Source of the DNA: Elmis aenea
Taxonomy: Eukaryota; Arthropoda; Insecta; Coleoptera; Elmidae
Direction of reading: 5' to 3'
DNA length: 64,000 nt
NCBI GenBank assembly: GCA_947652605.1
Contig: OX393577.1
Span: 23,997,466 to 24,061,465, forward strand
Shown: positions 24,211-37,051 of the stretch, in pieces
Numbering within the stretch: position 1 is the first letter of the stretch
How the letters are laid out: each line of letters begins with the position of its first letter
Program-made: the position numbers and the translations under genes
Notes under the pieces: generated by a model
What the model was told of the DNA's origin: nothing
Database searches by the model: none
The model's input: the letters and a program-made list of their open reading frames with translations, nothing else

Positions 24211-24529
24211 ATTATATAATATTAAATTTATGAATAAAACATTACAATCGCATAAAAAAAGGTTATTTAAATTATGTACAGAATTATGCAAGTACGTTTC
24301 CACCGCTAACAACATACGCCGTCATTTGAAAGTGACAGAATGTCACGTGGTTTCTAACCTACATTGTTGAAAAATACTAAAAATTTAAATTGTTTTTAAT
24401 TCGATCGCACAAAAAATGTAATATGCACCTCGGCCAAAACGCACTTTTTCGGCCTTGCCTGGTTACTGCAAACCAGACGCGGCCGAAAAAGTTATACGTT
24501 TTGGCCTTGATACATAAATAACTATTTTT

Positions 24530-25989
24530 CATAGAAATTCAAGGGAGTTGAGACAAACGGCATTTCACTAAGAAAAATAAACTCTTTAACATACTAAAAT
24601 TTGAAAAAAATTGTTTTAGGCGTTTTCGAGAAAAATTTTCAAAATTTTTAATTTTTTAAATATAATGTAATTTTAAATTTTACCAAAAAAGTATTAGGAT
24701 TTTTTATATACCTTAACATAGACTGCAATCCTACATAAACATTTTTTTTATCTACCACCGTTTTTATGAAATTTAGGATTGTCGTTTCAACTTAAACACC
24801 CTGTATATTAGTTATTATTTGAAAAATTAAATATATGCACGCAAGTGAAAGTAAAGCTGGCTTATTGAAACTGAATACCTATATAATTTAAAATGGTCAC
24901 TTTAGTTTTACTTTTAACTAGTCTAATTACACTGAAAACTATTTTTCGGAAACTAGTATGATCAAATTTTTATTGGTTTATGTTGAAAAAAATTTGTGAA
25001 CCACTTAGTTGCAAAAATTGAAGTTGCAATTTTGACCGTTCCTTTTGCTTGGGTTGCAGAAGCTACATGCTGGCTGACCAATTTTTTTTTCTAGTGACCA
25101 ATGAAATCAGGTCAAGTTTTTTACTCGAAATACAGCAAAGGTTGTGTGCTAATTAAGTAACATTGTAGTCAGTTTTCATTAACGTAGAACTTTTTTCAAA
25201 CTGTATTTTTGAACGTGTATAGTTAAACAACATCCTTTTAAATACGTCCACAATCAAACATATATAGAGCACAACTTAAATAGTGCAAAAATTGAAGTTA
25301 AAAAGATACTAACAGTGTATTATTATTTTAATAAGCATTGATATTTACAATCATGCGATGTGTAAATGGCATAAACGATTATAATAATAGTTGTGGAATC
25401 ATTTTCATATTAGAAACGCAGCAGTGAATTAATTAATTAAAAGTAATCTGGCCCCTTTATCTTAAACTTGTATACCGTAAAGGTTACATTACGATGAATG
25501 AGAAATAAAAATTGCATCGCGGAAATTAGATATAGTCCGGTGTATAAATTATTAACACAAGTTGTTTTTCTTCATTTTCCTTTCGACCTAAATTTGCTTG
25601 CTAACGAATCACTTTTACAATTTTTGTGGCGTGTGGAATTAAACGCATACCTTCAACAATGAAATATTGATTTTTGTTAATTGTAAATCATATAAGTAAG
25701 ATATTACAGCAAAATTAATTTAGTAGTCCCTAACAAATAGCAATAAGAGGTTTCGTGTTAGTTATAAATATTTTTTGTTTGTACCTTAATGTCACAGTAA
25801 TAACACGCCTACAAAAAATTATGTACTGTAACAATACTTATTTGTAATAAAATAGTGGAAGACAAACAAGGTTGTTTACAAACTGTCTGACGGGAAAAAT
25901 CTAGAGAAATGTAAAGTAATAATCTACAACAAAGCAAGTTAAAAACAAAGCGAAATATATACCAGTAGCACAAGTAAATATGTTTTCAG
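24530..25989. other. Stretch without recognised gene; orphan CACCCTGTATA terminus near 24800
   Basis: At about 24785-24809 the string TTTCAACTTAAACACCCTGTATATTA looks like the right end of a CAGGG-type element with no left end found. The rest shows nothing I can name. Confidence 0.45.
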
Positions 25990-25991
25990 TA

Positions 25992-27510
25992 TACAGGGTT
26001 CTCGTTTTTCGCGGGCCACTATGGGGATCTCGTAAACGGTAAGAGTTACAACTTCGGTTAAATTGGGGCAAAGTTGTATATTCAGGTGCTTAATAATTTG
26101 ACGCAAACAGAACTTATCTAGCTGTTTTAGTTTTTGAGATATAGGGAAAAAAGTAAAAAAGTGGATTTTTGTTTTTTGCCCGTAACTTTTTCATTTGATG
26201 TCAAATTTCATTTTTGTAAGAACATTTTCATGGCCACTTTTTGCAAGGAATTAAATTCCCCAATTATATTTTCCGTACGACGTTTCGTTTTTTTAAAACC
26301 ATCATCAGGTCAATTTTTTCTTATGGACGCTATATCTGATTTTAACGCCAATTTGTAGGGCATTTTATTCTGAATTCGACAATGTATAACAGTTGGCACT
26401 TTTTGGAAACAATTGTTGTTAAAAATGGCAAAAACAAATATTTTATTTAAAACAAATCCTAATCGCCATGGTAAATAATTGTCTTTGTCCCTTTTTCCTT
26501 GGAAACAGGTAAGTAAACCGCATAAAATTACTAATTAAAAAAATAGGTACTAATAAATATGTTAGGAATGCATTAACATTGTTCACTTATTAACAAATAT
26601 TTTTAGAATATTTTCTTCGGTTAAGTAATAAATTTCTCTAAAATGTGTATTTAATTCTTATTTGGCATACAGATATTTGTATCAAAAAATAACGAGTTAT
26701 GCCTTTTATCTGCGTTAATAACTTCTAATAAGCAAAAAGCGTAAACAGATTTCTAGACGTTTTTTGTAAACTATGACCACATATTATTTGATTACGAACA
26801 TTTTGTTACAAATAATTGCATGTCAAATAAGGGATTAAATACACATTTTAGAGACATTTATTACTTAACCGAAGAAAATATTCTAAAAATATTTGCTAAT
26901 AAGTGAACAATGTTAATGCATTCCTAAGATATTTATTAATACCGATTTTTTTAATTAAATCCCTTTAATAGTAATTTTATACGGTTTACTCACCTTCTTC
27001 CAAGCAAAAAGGGACAAAGACAATTATCTATCATGCCGATTAGAATTTGTTTTAAATAAAATATTTGTTTTTGCCATTTTTAACAACAATTGTTTTAAAA
27101 ATGTGCCAACTGTTATACATTGTCGAATTCAGAATAAAATGTTCTACAAATTGGCGTTAAAATCAGATAAAGCGTCCATAACAAAAAAATGACCTGATGA
27201 TGGTTTTAAAAAAACGAAACGTCGCATGGACAATATAATTGGGGAATTTGATTCCTTGACAAAAGTGGCCATGAAAAAGTTTTTACAGAAATGAAATTCG
27301 ACATCGAATGAAAAAGTTACGGGCAAAAAACAAAAATCCACTTTTTTACTTTTTCCCCTATATCTCAAAAACTAGAAAAGCTAGATAAGTTCTGTTTGCG
27401 TCAAATTATGAAGCACCTAAATATACAACTTTGCCCCAATTTAACCGAAGTCGTAACTCTTACCGTTTACGAGATCCCCATAGTGTCCCGCGAAAAACGA
27501 GAACCCTGTA
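25992..27510. mobile_element. Complete 1.5-kb palindromic element (GGTTCTCG family)
   Basis: Ends TACAGGGTTCTCGTTTTTCG...CGAAAAACGAGAACCCTGTA with TA outside. The two halves are complementary over nearly their whole length, through the shared ATGGGGATCTCGTAAACGGT core and into the middle (TTCTTCGGTTAAGTAATAAA against its complement near 26860). The centre lies around 26720-26790. No intact coding frame. Arm-shared frames of 74 codons at 26134 (+) and 27368 (-) are mirror images. Confidence 0.9.
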
Positions 27511-27512
27511 TA

Positions 27513-28758
27513 CCACGCGTGTACATCATAATAATTAACGTTATGGTAACATGAATATTAGATTTAAAGTTCGTTGCAGAAAAATAAAGAACAATAAATA
27601 AAAATCCCCGGCCCTAATTAGGTTATTTATATTGTTATTCTGGTATGATGGTGTAATAATTTTTAATCGACTTATACTTATACAATTTTAGTAACCTGTT
27701 GCTTCTTGTTTGGGTGATCATGATTATTAGAAATAATTTTTTATAGAAATCGAATAAATTTTATTTAAAATATCTGTTCCGTGAATGTTAAAATTTGACG
27801 CACCATTTAAGGCAAATAATATCAATTTTGTTTAGATATAATAGCAATAATAATACGTTGAAGTAATAAATTTCATTTTTAAAGTTTTTATGATTGTTTA
27901 CCTATTTAATGGCAAATAAACCATCGCAAATGATTTGCAAATTTATTCCAATGCATAATGCAATTTTATAATAATAAACTACTAGTGTTACACAAAGAAT
28001 TTAATTGGTGCATGAGATAACAGTCCACGATATTAAATATTAAACCGGAACTTACTAACTTCATACACGTTCGTTTAAAACGGCACGCGTGCTCTGTTAG
28101 ACCATAACACATTATATTATATTAAGTAGTATTATGTTATTATTCATAACTCCATTAAAATTGTTATTATACAAAATATCGTTTTGGAAAGCCAGCTCAT
28201 TTTAGTAGAATAATTATCCGTTATTATATTTTAACTCACGCTTTTAATTCTTTTGGATTGTTAAAAGCAAAAACAACATAAAACTACATTTTTTTAGTGC
28301 TACGTACATATTTGAATATAAAGCATTGCACGTAAGCACTTTTTTTTCATAAATGCGCGTCGAGTATTTTACGCAAACGCGACTAATCTATATGTAAATG
28401 CCAGTTTATAAAGGATTTTACATCCCTAATAAATTTTAATCAGCCCTGTCGTAAAAATCTGCTTGCAGCACTTAAAAGTTGATTAATTTAAATATTAAGT
28501 ACTTCTTATAAAAGTTGATGATACGATGATCGCACGATAAATGCAAAAATTATAATTTAATTTGAAAATTTACGTAACTCATAAATTATTAAAACAAAGT
28601 GAGGTATAAAAGCCAAACTTCGAAAGTTTTGTGTGCACTGTTATCAAAAGTTGCCGCTTTTTTTAAATTAAAAAAGTAATTTGTAAAGGATCTCGTCTAC
28701 TGTACAAAATATAACAGTATTCGTGTTAATATTAAAAAATTTCATCATTATGAGAGCC
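27513..28758. other. Stretch without recognised gene
   Basis: AT-rich sequence with no supportable exon. Confidence 0.5.
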
Positions 28759-31681
28759 TTATACAGGGTGTGTGTAAATTGGCGGAAGCGCTACACGTGA
28801 CGATATTCTGCGTAAAATTCCAAGTCGAAAATCTTAATACAAAAATGTTGTAGGTACCATGCTTCCTATGGCCTCAGGAACCATTTAAAGAAACAAAAAT
28901 TTGGCAACACTGCATCCATTGATTTGCGTTTGGACAATTTTTATCAGCTATTTTTACTTAGGTATTTGTATTATTTGTTCGAACTGGAAGCCTTCAGTTC
29001 GTAAACATAGCTGCATTCAAATCAGTGATTAAGGGTGAACTAAATCCAACTAAATCTTAGTCGAAGTGTCAATTTTTACAGAAATAATAATACATGTAAT
29101 GTCATATTTACATCTCTTTCTAGTACACTAGCCGAAAACAATATAGCAAAAGTAATTTTCCCCTTCATATTTCCCCGCCATATATTCGTTCATCACTCCT
29201 TATCATAGCAGTCTATCATTGTCTATTTTCAACCCTGAGAGCGTTTTCCTAGCAGCCTATTAGATCTTAGCAGCTAAAGGCGTAAATTTTATAGTATTAC
29301 TTTAAGAAAAATTAAATATTACAAAGTTAAAGTTTTTTTGCTGTAATAATCAATATAAATTCAATGTATTTAAATACTTTTAATTTTTTTTCATATTTCC
29401 TATTATAAAAAGAAGAAATAAATAGAAAAAGATCTTATATTTATTATTTACATATTTTTATTAGCAAAAATAAACAAAATAACCTATAATTAATATCTTA
29501 ACACGTAGTCAAAAATATTGAAAATCTTGAAAAATACTGTAAAATATTGTTTTAGTTTCTTTTAGGGTTTCTAATGTTTAAGTTTCTAGCATTTCGTGGA
29601 TCTATAATTTCTCGTAACAGATAATTTTCATAAAAACTTATTAATTTTGATTTCATTTTGGTGTCCCAAAAGTGCTTGTCCCTGTATATCTAAAATCAAT
29701 TGAAATTATGATAACCAAAAATAAGAACAAGTAATAGTAACAATGGCCATATCTCATCTATCACCTTTCCCTGATGAGTCCAAACAATAAAATAACATTT
29801 TTCTGTATTGATTACTTCTAGCAGACACTGAACTTGGAACCAATTATTCGCGTAAATAGAGGGATTGATTACTTTAGTTTATGTTTAGTTAAAGTACTCG
29901 CATTATTAGAAACATCTTAAAATAAAAGTATTATTTACTTAAAAAACAACATAAGCGATTGGCATTACGATTGACTAATCTACTAGAAAAACTTTTGGAT
30001 CCATATTTAATATGATAAAATCGTTTTAACTAATTATAAAACATTAAACATACTCTCTTGCTCTTGCACATTTACGCCTTGCCGATATTTTTATTTAAAA
30101 AACTTAATTCTTTACATTGTCTTCATTATTTAGTTATCATACGAAAATAAACTCTATTCACCAATATACAATACAAATAAAATAAAATACAAAACAATAA
30201 CCGGCTTTCACTGTAGTAAAGTAGAGTATATACTAATTACATTTTTTTAAATAATCTCAATAAATTTACCTTGACCCTCGTATTTATTATGTCATTTAAA
30301 ACTTAGTAAAACAGAGCGGACAGTTTCACGGTCGACGCAAATTCATTTTATTCTCAAACTTTTACGTAGTTTAAATTAAATTCAAACTTATATGATTTAT
30401 ATTTGCGACTGTAGTCTAAAAGCTTCATTATGTTTTGCACTTGGAGTTTTACCATTGGTAGTTTTACTATGTGTTCGTTTTATGAATACCAATAGGATTT
30501 TAGAGAATTGCTCTTATACGTACAATTGCGCCTGAAATTACCCGCAACTTTGTTTTTTGAAACTGGCAAAAGTAAATTAATTTATACTCTCACAACATGC
30601 CTGATTAATGTCGGTATCCTTGTACGTTGTGTCTAAATTATTCCAGTTACCGTTGCTTACAACGTAAATTGGATACGTGTATATTTAATGAGGACCACTC
30701 AAGTAGCAATGAATAATCGTTTGTTGATTTTAACGCTGTTGTACCGGAATTTTGTAAAAGACTGTTGTTACATAAACAACTTTAATATGCGTACTAAAAA
30801 TTAAGCAAACATTTCTATAAATGCCATCACAATACACATTAAACAATAGGCCTAATTCTTAAACTGACTACGTAAGTGCCACTTTTTATAGACTTCTATA
30901 TTAAATAAAACAGCTTCGTAGCTTAAATAATTTGGCGCAAGTTTGCTCTTGTTATTACGAGTAATTCATTCAAGTTAAATGTGTTATAACAACATTCTGC
31001 AAACTTTATGACCATATAATTTAAAACTTTATGCAGTTTAAAATAACAAAGTTAATTGTGAAAATGTAAGAAGGAAATATAAAAGCATGAAACAAGAATA
31101 TAAAAAATGGAAATATGCATGGCACAAAAACATAGTTTCGTTTTACTAAATCATTTTGATGGTTAGGTACTCTTTTTTAACATTTAAAAAAATTGTTAAT
31201 GAATATGTATAATGTAAAAGATAACATTTTTTATACGATTTGTTTTTAATTGTTGTATTGAATAGTGATTATTTTTATTTTATCTAATAAATTTTATAGC
31301 TTATATGTGGTAGTAATGCAACTTATCTTGTATATTTAAAAGAAAACATATGGAAATGTAATATTTGTCTTAAAATCTTATAATATGTTTTGACTCAAGC
31401 TTAAAGTATCTAAGGTCTTAGAGAACAGAGAAGCAACAAGCAGAACACTTTTTTTTTCAAAGGTCACCACATAGGTCAATTTAATAATGTTCCTTATTGG
31501 TACTCCAAAAGCTGCTATAAATATCTACACACAAAGACTGCCATGAACTCTTATAAAAAAAAATCTTTTTTGTTTTATCATTCACTTAATATTACTTTGA
31601 GGACCACTATTTTGACAATAAATTGAATTAAAATTATGTTCTTGTACGTATAGATTACTTACACACAATTTTTGGTCTGTA
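28759..31681. other. Stretch without recognised gene; two orphan element ends
   Basis: TACAGGGTGTGTGTAAATTGGCGG at about 28763 and GTGTCCCAAAAGTGCTTGTCCCTGTATA at about 29661-29690 look like ends of CAGGG-type elements. Their sequences do not match each other, so I do not pair them. The remainder is AT-rich. Confidence 0.4.
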
Positions 31682-31683
31682 TA

Positions 31684-32170
31684 TACAGAATGTTTCTTAA
31701 GTATTGCAAAAAAATTCATGAGGTGATTCCTTATCAAAAATTAAGGGGTTCTTTGAAAAAAAAAAACCTTAGACGTCTCCTTTCGGAGTTACACCCCCTA
31801 AAGGTGAGCGGTAAAATTAGGTTTTTATTTTGAATTCTCAAATTTGGATAAATGTAGAAGAAAGATATTTTGTAGATGTTTCATACTTATTAAAAGGTTT
31901 CCCATAGTAATATTTTCAATCATCTTCCACCTTCACAGGGGGCTGAAAAAAGCGACCCCTGTTGATTTTTTTTTATCAGAACGATTTGGTGGGTTGAAAT
32001 CTAGCAATTACATTTTTTTTTTAAAGCTTTATTTATTTAGAAACTTTTTTAATCTATAGTTTTTTTTTCGTAAAACCTACCGTTTTTGAGTAAAAAATAA
32101 AATAAGTAAACATGCACCATTAAATATTCCAATATAAAACGATTCATTTTGGTGATTACCATGGTTTGTT
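31684..32170 (+). mobile_element. Half copy of the GTGTTTCTTAA palindromic family
   Basis: From ATACAGAATGTTTCTTAAGT it follows the left arm of 10896-11955, including GACGTCTCCTTTCGGAGTTA and GGCTGAAAAAAGCGACCCCT. It stops at ACCATGGTTTGTTCCG. The second arm is missing. The frame at 31844-32059 is part of the arm. Confidence 0.78.
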
Positions 32171-32199
32171 CCGTATAAAAAAAAGGCTCACACTCAGTT

Positions 32200-32480
32200 A
32201 AAAAAAATATTTGAGGTTATAAACTTTATACAAAATAGTGCAGTTGTATTCAAAATTGCTTCCTCTTTTCAAAAATGTAAAAATATACAGGGTGTTCCAT
32301 TAGAAATAACAAAGTTAGGGTAATTTCCGAAGAAACCGCAAGTGAAACAATAGTGTTCATATGTTTAAATAATCTCGTTTCTTACACGTATCATATGTCA
32401 TTACATTTAATTAAATATAAAACTAAAGAAAAAGAGGGATATCCAGAACTCAGTTGCATGCGAATAGGGTTTTAAATTTA
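32200..32480 (+). repeat. Dispersed repeat copy (TTCCG..GAAACCG..AGTG family)
   Basis: Contains ATACAGGGTGTTCCATTAGA, AACAAAGTTAGGGTAATTTC and ACTAAAGAAAAAGAGGG, collinear with 16320-16580 and, inverted, with 15590-15860. Confidence 0.65.
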
Positions 32481-33724
32481 AATATTGTTATGATTAGGTA
32501 CAATGGATTACAAACTATACGGATAATCAAAAAATTTTTTAAGTAAAAAGTGTATATTTATCAAATATCTTCGTTAATTATGCAATAAAAACCGGATGGT
32601 TCCATTTAAGTTTTGTAAGTTACTTCCGAATTTAGCCACTTCCGGTTTAATCACTAAAACCGCTATAACGTCAGTCAATTCTGCATATGCACTTTTGTCA
32701 TAAAAAAATTTTCCCCATCTTTGTCAGACATCGCATTTTCGAATAAAAGTGCTTGTACGGGTGGTCTGAAACACCCTGTATATAGATATATATTTATTGT
32801 AAATCTTATAATGTATTCAACTTGTTTGCAATTATAAACTGCATTGTTAATTTATAAGTAGGGGAAGATGGTATATACTGGGACATGGTATATAGTGGGA
32901 CAACAGAGATTTTGGCCATCTGTTACCCCGTACTTGAAGTTTGTTTACATCAAAATAGCGGTTAAGCAGTCCCATTATATCCTGTCTACAGTATGTGTCG
33001 TAAACAATGTCATAGTGACTTGCACATGTGAGGCATGTTTGGTAACTGCGCATTGTTTTTTTTATGGTTATTCAGTTTATGTGCTAAAACTTTTTTATTT
33101 ATTTAACAACAATTAGAAAATTTAGCGTAGGTGTACCTTACAGTATATTAAATGTATGTACAATGTTAAAACTTAAAATAATCATACAAGTTTTTTATTA
33201 AACCGTTGCTTTTAAAAATTGATCACACGGTGCATTGTGGGACAATAATGATAATCAGGTAAATTTTCTGAAAAAGACTTCCGACTTTAGATTTTCTTTC
33301 TCTAAAAACAGAGATAAAGACTGTGTTGAAAAAGAAAATATTCTGTGTAGGTTAAGCGCACCGACTACGTTTGGGGGCACTGAAAAAACAAAGAAACATT
33401 TTCAATTTTAGTTTGATTTTTCAAAGTACAATGTCTAAATGCCCATGAAAAGTGAAAGTTTTTAAAATAAAAAATTAAAATTAAGCTTTTTTTTAATTAC
33501 TTATGCTTTATTTCATATATATTTTTTGCTGTCCCACAATGTACCACGGGGTGGTTTATGTGGGGACAAGTGGTGTATAGTGGGACAGTCCCTCTATTTG
33601 TGTACCTTTATTTAAAAAAATATATTTTTTTGTATATACAATGATAAACTAAAGCAATATGAATATCTCATATCAATTTGCTCATTGCAAATTAAGCCGT
33701 TCAAAAGTTACGCAAAATTTAAAA

Positions 33725-35231
33725 AAAGTGTCCCAGATTACATTTCTAGCATGGGGATCTCGCTTATTATAAGAGATACAGGTTTGTTTAAATTAGATGA
33801 ATTATTCCTAAGGATGAGACAAGCCACAATAAATTTTTAAAAGTACAAAATTCCTCGTGCTTCAGATGTTATAGCAAAAAATATAAAAATGTCGAATTTC
33901 TTTTTTCTCTCATAACTTTTTTGTCTTAATCATTAGAACAATTTTATTTGTTACTTCTTAAGGTACTTTTTAATGGAGAATGTAACTGTTATTTTGGATT
34001 ATATTTACCTACCATTTTTGAGATATTACCCCTAACTTCATTTTTTCTTATGGGGCGCGAAGTTGGCTATGGAATAGTTGAATATGCTTTTTTTTCTTCT
34101 TTAAAATGAGATATTACTTGCTACATTTATTTTTATACATAAGTCACAAAATCAAGAAATATCGTATTTTACCCATCAATTATCAAGCTATCTATGAAAA
34201 TAAAAACAAAAAACAACTAATTAAATGTCAAATGACAGTTACCATTTGTCTGCGGTATCATTTATTAAAATTTCACATTATTGTTGTGTAATTCGATAGT
34301 CTTTGTAGTAATTGTTATAATGATGGCTACATTTAAAAATAGCGAAAAATTTGACATGTTGAGATGCTACGTCTTTGCCACAAAAACTGTGTAAAAGCTG
34401 AGCGAATATACTTAGAGCTATATCCCGAGAAAAGGCAACGAAGGATGCGTAATTACAAAAATTTGGAAATAAATTTAAAAGTATATGGTTTTCTCGACAA
34501 ACCAACCAAAAATCCAAAACAAATCAATAATTAATTAGAATTATTTATTTTACACAGTTTCTATTGCAAATAATGTGGCATTTCAACATATAACATTTTT
34601 AATTAGTTTTAAATGTGCCCATAATTATATGATAACAAATTTGCTGCAGATACTATCGAATTACACAACAATACTAAACAATTCTAATAAATGATACCGC
34701 AGACAAATGGTAACTGTCATTTGACATTTAATTAGTTGTTTTTTGTTTTTATTTTCATAGATAGCTTGATAAGTGATGGGTAAAATACGATTTTTCTTGA
34801 TTTTGTGACTTATTTATAAAAATAAACGTAGCAAGTAATATCTCATTTTATTGAGAAAAAAAAAGCACATTCAACTATTTCATAGCCAACTTCGCGGCCC
34901 ATAAGAAAAAATGAAGTGAGGGGTAATATCTCAAAAATGGTAGGTGTTAAAAATAATCTAAAATAACAGTTACATTCTCCATTAAAAAGTTTCTTAAGAA
35001 AGTACAAATAAAATTTTTTTATTGATTAAGACAAAAAAGTTATGAGAGAAAAAAGAAATTCGACATTTTCATATTTTTTGCTATAACATCTGAAGTACGA
35101 GGAATTTTCTACTTTTAAAACTTCATTTTATCTCCTCTCATACTTAGGAATAATTCATCTAATTTAAGCAAACCTGTATCTCTTATAATAAGCGAGATCC
35201 CCATGCTGGAAATGTAATCTGGGACACCCTG
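33725..35231. mobile_element. Palindromic TIR element with DUF4817-type remnants (GTCCCAGATTACA family), copy 1
   Basis: The left end has lost the CAGG string (AAAAAGTGTCCCAGATTACA); the right end is TGTAATCTGGGACACCCTG. The arms are complementary over about 700 bp, including GCATGGGGATCTCGCTTATT. The centre is near 34530. A second copy is at 45834-47308. Confidence 0.85.
34320..34645 (+). pseudogene. DUF4817-type domain, one full and one truncated inverted copy
   Basis: On the + strand from ATG at 34320 the frame reads MMATFKNSEKFDMLRCYVFA. A one-base shift near 34378 leads into CVKAERIYLELYPEKRQRRM and NYKNLEINLKVYGFLDKPTK. This matches the DUF4817 pattern (MLRCY...NC.KAERLYLELYPERRQ...NLEINL). 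From 34645 on the minus strand the same start recurs, degenerate (GTFKTN, then ICNRNCVK), and runs out at the palindrome centre. The minus frame at 34278-34517 is a shadow. Broken by frameshift. Confidence 0.72.
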
Positions 35232-35249
35232 TATACCACCTTCCCCTAC

Positions 35250-36015
35250 ATACTTTATTATAAGGAAACCAAAAAAGTTCGTGCGGATTTTTTAATACAG
35301 ATTGCCATGAATATTTTTTTAGTTGTTATCGATAGCACTTGTTTATATTGTGTCATCTACTTTAGTATTAATCACTCTTTCATTCGATACATTCAAATTT
35401 GGCGATAGTTGTTATATTCATCTTTAAAAATAATTTAAAATGACAATGAATAAAATTTTAATTCGAGGTGGTTAACTCTATCAGGATAAACAGGCTTAAT
35501 GTTTTCGAAGGACAATTAAATTTTCTATAAGACTGAGCAAAAAAAATTGGGGTGTTGTATTTAAGAAAAATGAGTTATTGATGTTTAAGGTTGTACAAGT
35601 TGGACCAAGCGTAAAAAAACGCCCTGTATAATATTTTTTAAATGTACTTGTTGCAAACTAAATTTCAAACAAAAAATTACTTGCCCTTTCAAAGTCTAAA
35701 ATGTTGAAACATTTTAAGTGCTGTTTTGCTCAAAATTTTCATAAAAATGTGAATTTAACCAAAAACGGTGGAATTTAGACCCATACGACTTGATATATTT
35801 TTAATATAAATTTATAGAGGAATCCAAAAATATAAAAATATATAGGGTGTTCTATTTAAAATTTTAAAGTTTAGGTCCGTTTCCGGTTGAACTGGAAGTC
35901 GTATTACAACCTCAATATTTTTATTGAATTCGGAATATAGGATAACGGTCAGATGCTAAATTTCATTAGAATATACTTAGTAGTGTTCTAGGTATTTGTT
36001 TGTTTCCATACTTTT
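35250..36015. other. Non-coding stretch with a dispersed repeat copy at 35800-35990
   Basis: TATATAGGGTGTTCTATTTA, then GGTCCGTTTCCGGTTGAACT, resembles the 15590/16310/32200 repeat. An orphan CGCCCTGTATAA end is at about 35620. No gene seen. Confidence 0.5.
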
Positions 36016-36019
36016 GCGC

Positions 36020-36285
36020 ATCCCTGTATAGCGTAGCTCTGTGATGGGTTTTGGTGTCAGGAAATATTTTTGCTCCATTGTCAAGTTATTGCTCTCCTAT
36101 TTTCTAGTTAGTTTAAAATATCTTTGGTGTCCATTTCATCTGAAGTTAAGATACACCTAGATATTTGTACTCATCGACAATTTTTATCCTTCCTTTCGTG
36201 GTTTTAATGCCTTGGCCAGTATTTTCAATTTCCATTTTTTTTTCGACATTGAATTTTAAAGTCCACTTATCAAATTATTTTTAAC
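36020..36285 (-). pseudogene. Non-LTR retrotransposon reverse transcriptase fragment
   Basis: The minus strand reads WTLKFNVEKK, then ENTGQGIKTTKGRIKIVDEY followed by KYLGVS and a stop, then (after stops) RAIT.QWSKNIS. The KIVDEYKYLGV block is the hallmark near the end of the reverse transcriptase domain in LINE-type elements. The following Ala-Ile and Trp-Ser-Lys-Asn-Ile residues fit the next conserved block (AI..LN..LWSKNI). Stops and loss of the catalytic FADD region show it is a dead 3' fragment. Confidence 0.72.
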
Positions 36286-36289
36286 AAAT

Positions 36290-37043
36290 TAATACTGTAC
36301 TAGTTGAAATTGTTAGCATTGGATTATTACAGTATTATATTTTCTTTACAATGTGTTCAGTCACCTGAAAAATAAAATATTCAGGCCATCTAAACACTGC
36401 GTTTTTACTTTAATTAATAGGTTATTATAAACGATTTTTTAAAATGAGGTTCTCTTAAGCAGTACTTCATGTTCTCTTTACTTTTAAGATTATTATCGCT
36501 TTAGATTACTTTAAAACGGTCGGTTACGTGAACATGTAGGCTGTGTGAGGAGTGTGAAGTTAAATTTAAGAAGCTCGGACAAAATTGGTGTTTAATTTCT
36601 TCAAGGTAGTACTATTTTTAGTTCCAAAGTGATCGTTTTAATTCAAGTGCGGTTAAATAAATGTTAAGATACAATCATGTAATAAAATTGTCGTTTATTT
36701 AATCTCCTATTATGGTTGATATGCGACATCCGACCTTTGAAGTAATAAGCTCGAATGATCGTTGCTCATCAAGTGTGCCTGGAAACTTTAGTGCGTATGT
36801 CAATTATATTTATACACCACGCACGATAGACAATATTAAATGAATTAGTTTTGTCTGCAACTGCGGATGCTACATTAAGAACAAACGTAATTAAAAGTCT
36901 AATTGAATTTGTTGTTGTTTATAAAATAATCATAATAATAATATTTATTTAGCGTTTGGCTAATCATTTAAAATTGTATAACACAGACATATTAATACAT
37001 AACAATAAAACTTTCCTTTATCAAACTACTAAACGTATGTCTT
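36290..37043. other. Stretch without recognised gene
   Basis: AT-rich; nothing I can support. Confidence 0.5.
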
Positions 37044-37051
37044 AACCGTTC

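Larger units (their letters stand above)
23172..24527 (-). mobile_element. GC-rich foldback element H, copy 3, interrupted by two nested elements
   Basis: Inverted relative to copies 1 and 2: it starts at the TTTTTGTGCGATCGTACTAG end and closes with CCTTGATACATAAATAACTA. The first 50 bp are a head-to-head duplicate of that end (TCGCACAAAAAACAAC, then TTTTTGTGCGA). It holds internal sequence missing from the other copies (about 23300-23560 and 24215-24290), so it may be closer to a full-length parent. Insertions occupy 23569-24210. Confidence 0.78.
32859..35248. mobile_element. Element with GGGGAAGATGGTATA ends, interrupted by a palindromic element
   Basis: Left end TAGGGGAAGATGGTATATAC; right end GTATACCACCTTCCCCTA at 35231-35248. 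The inside (to about 33724) repeats the motif TGGGACA or its complement at least six times (near 32879, 32895, 33237, 33530, 33562, 33578). The right end is cut off by the element 33725-35231 at a TA. I cannot assign a superfamily; a pogo/Tc1-like origin is a guess. The overlapping frames at 32847-33116 are unsupported. Confidence 0.6.

Noticed and set aside
34278..34517. 79-codon minus-strand frame
   Set aside because: It is antisense to the DUF4817-type remnant on the + strand, which has a much better family match.
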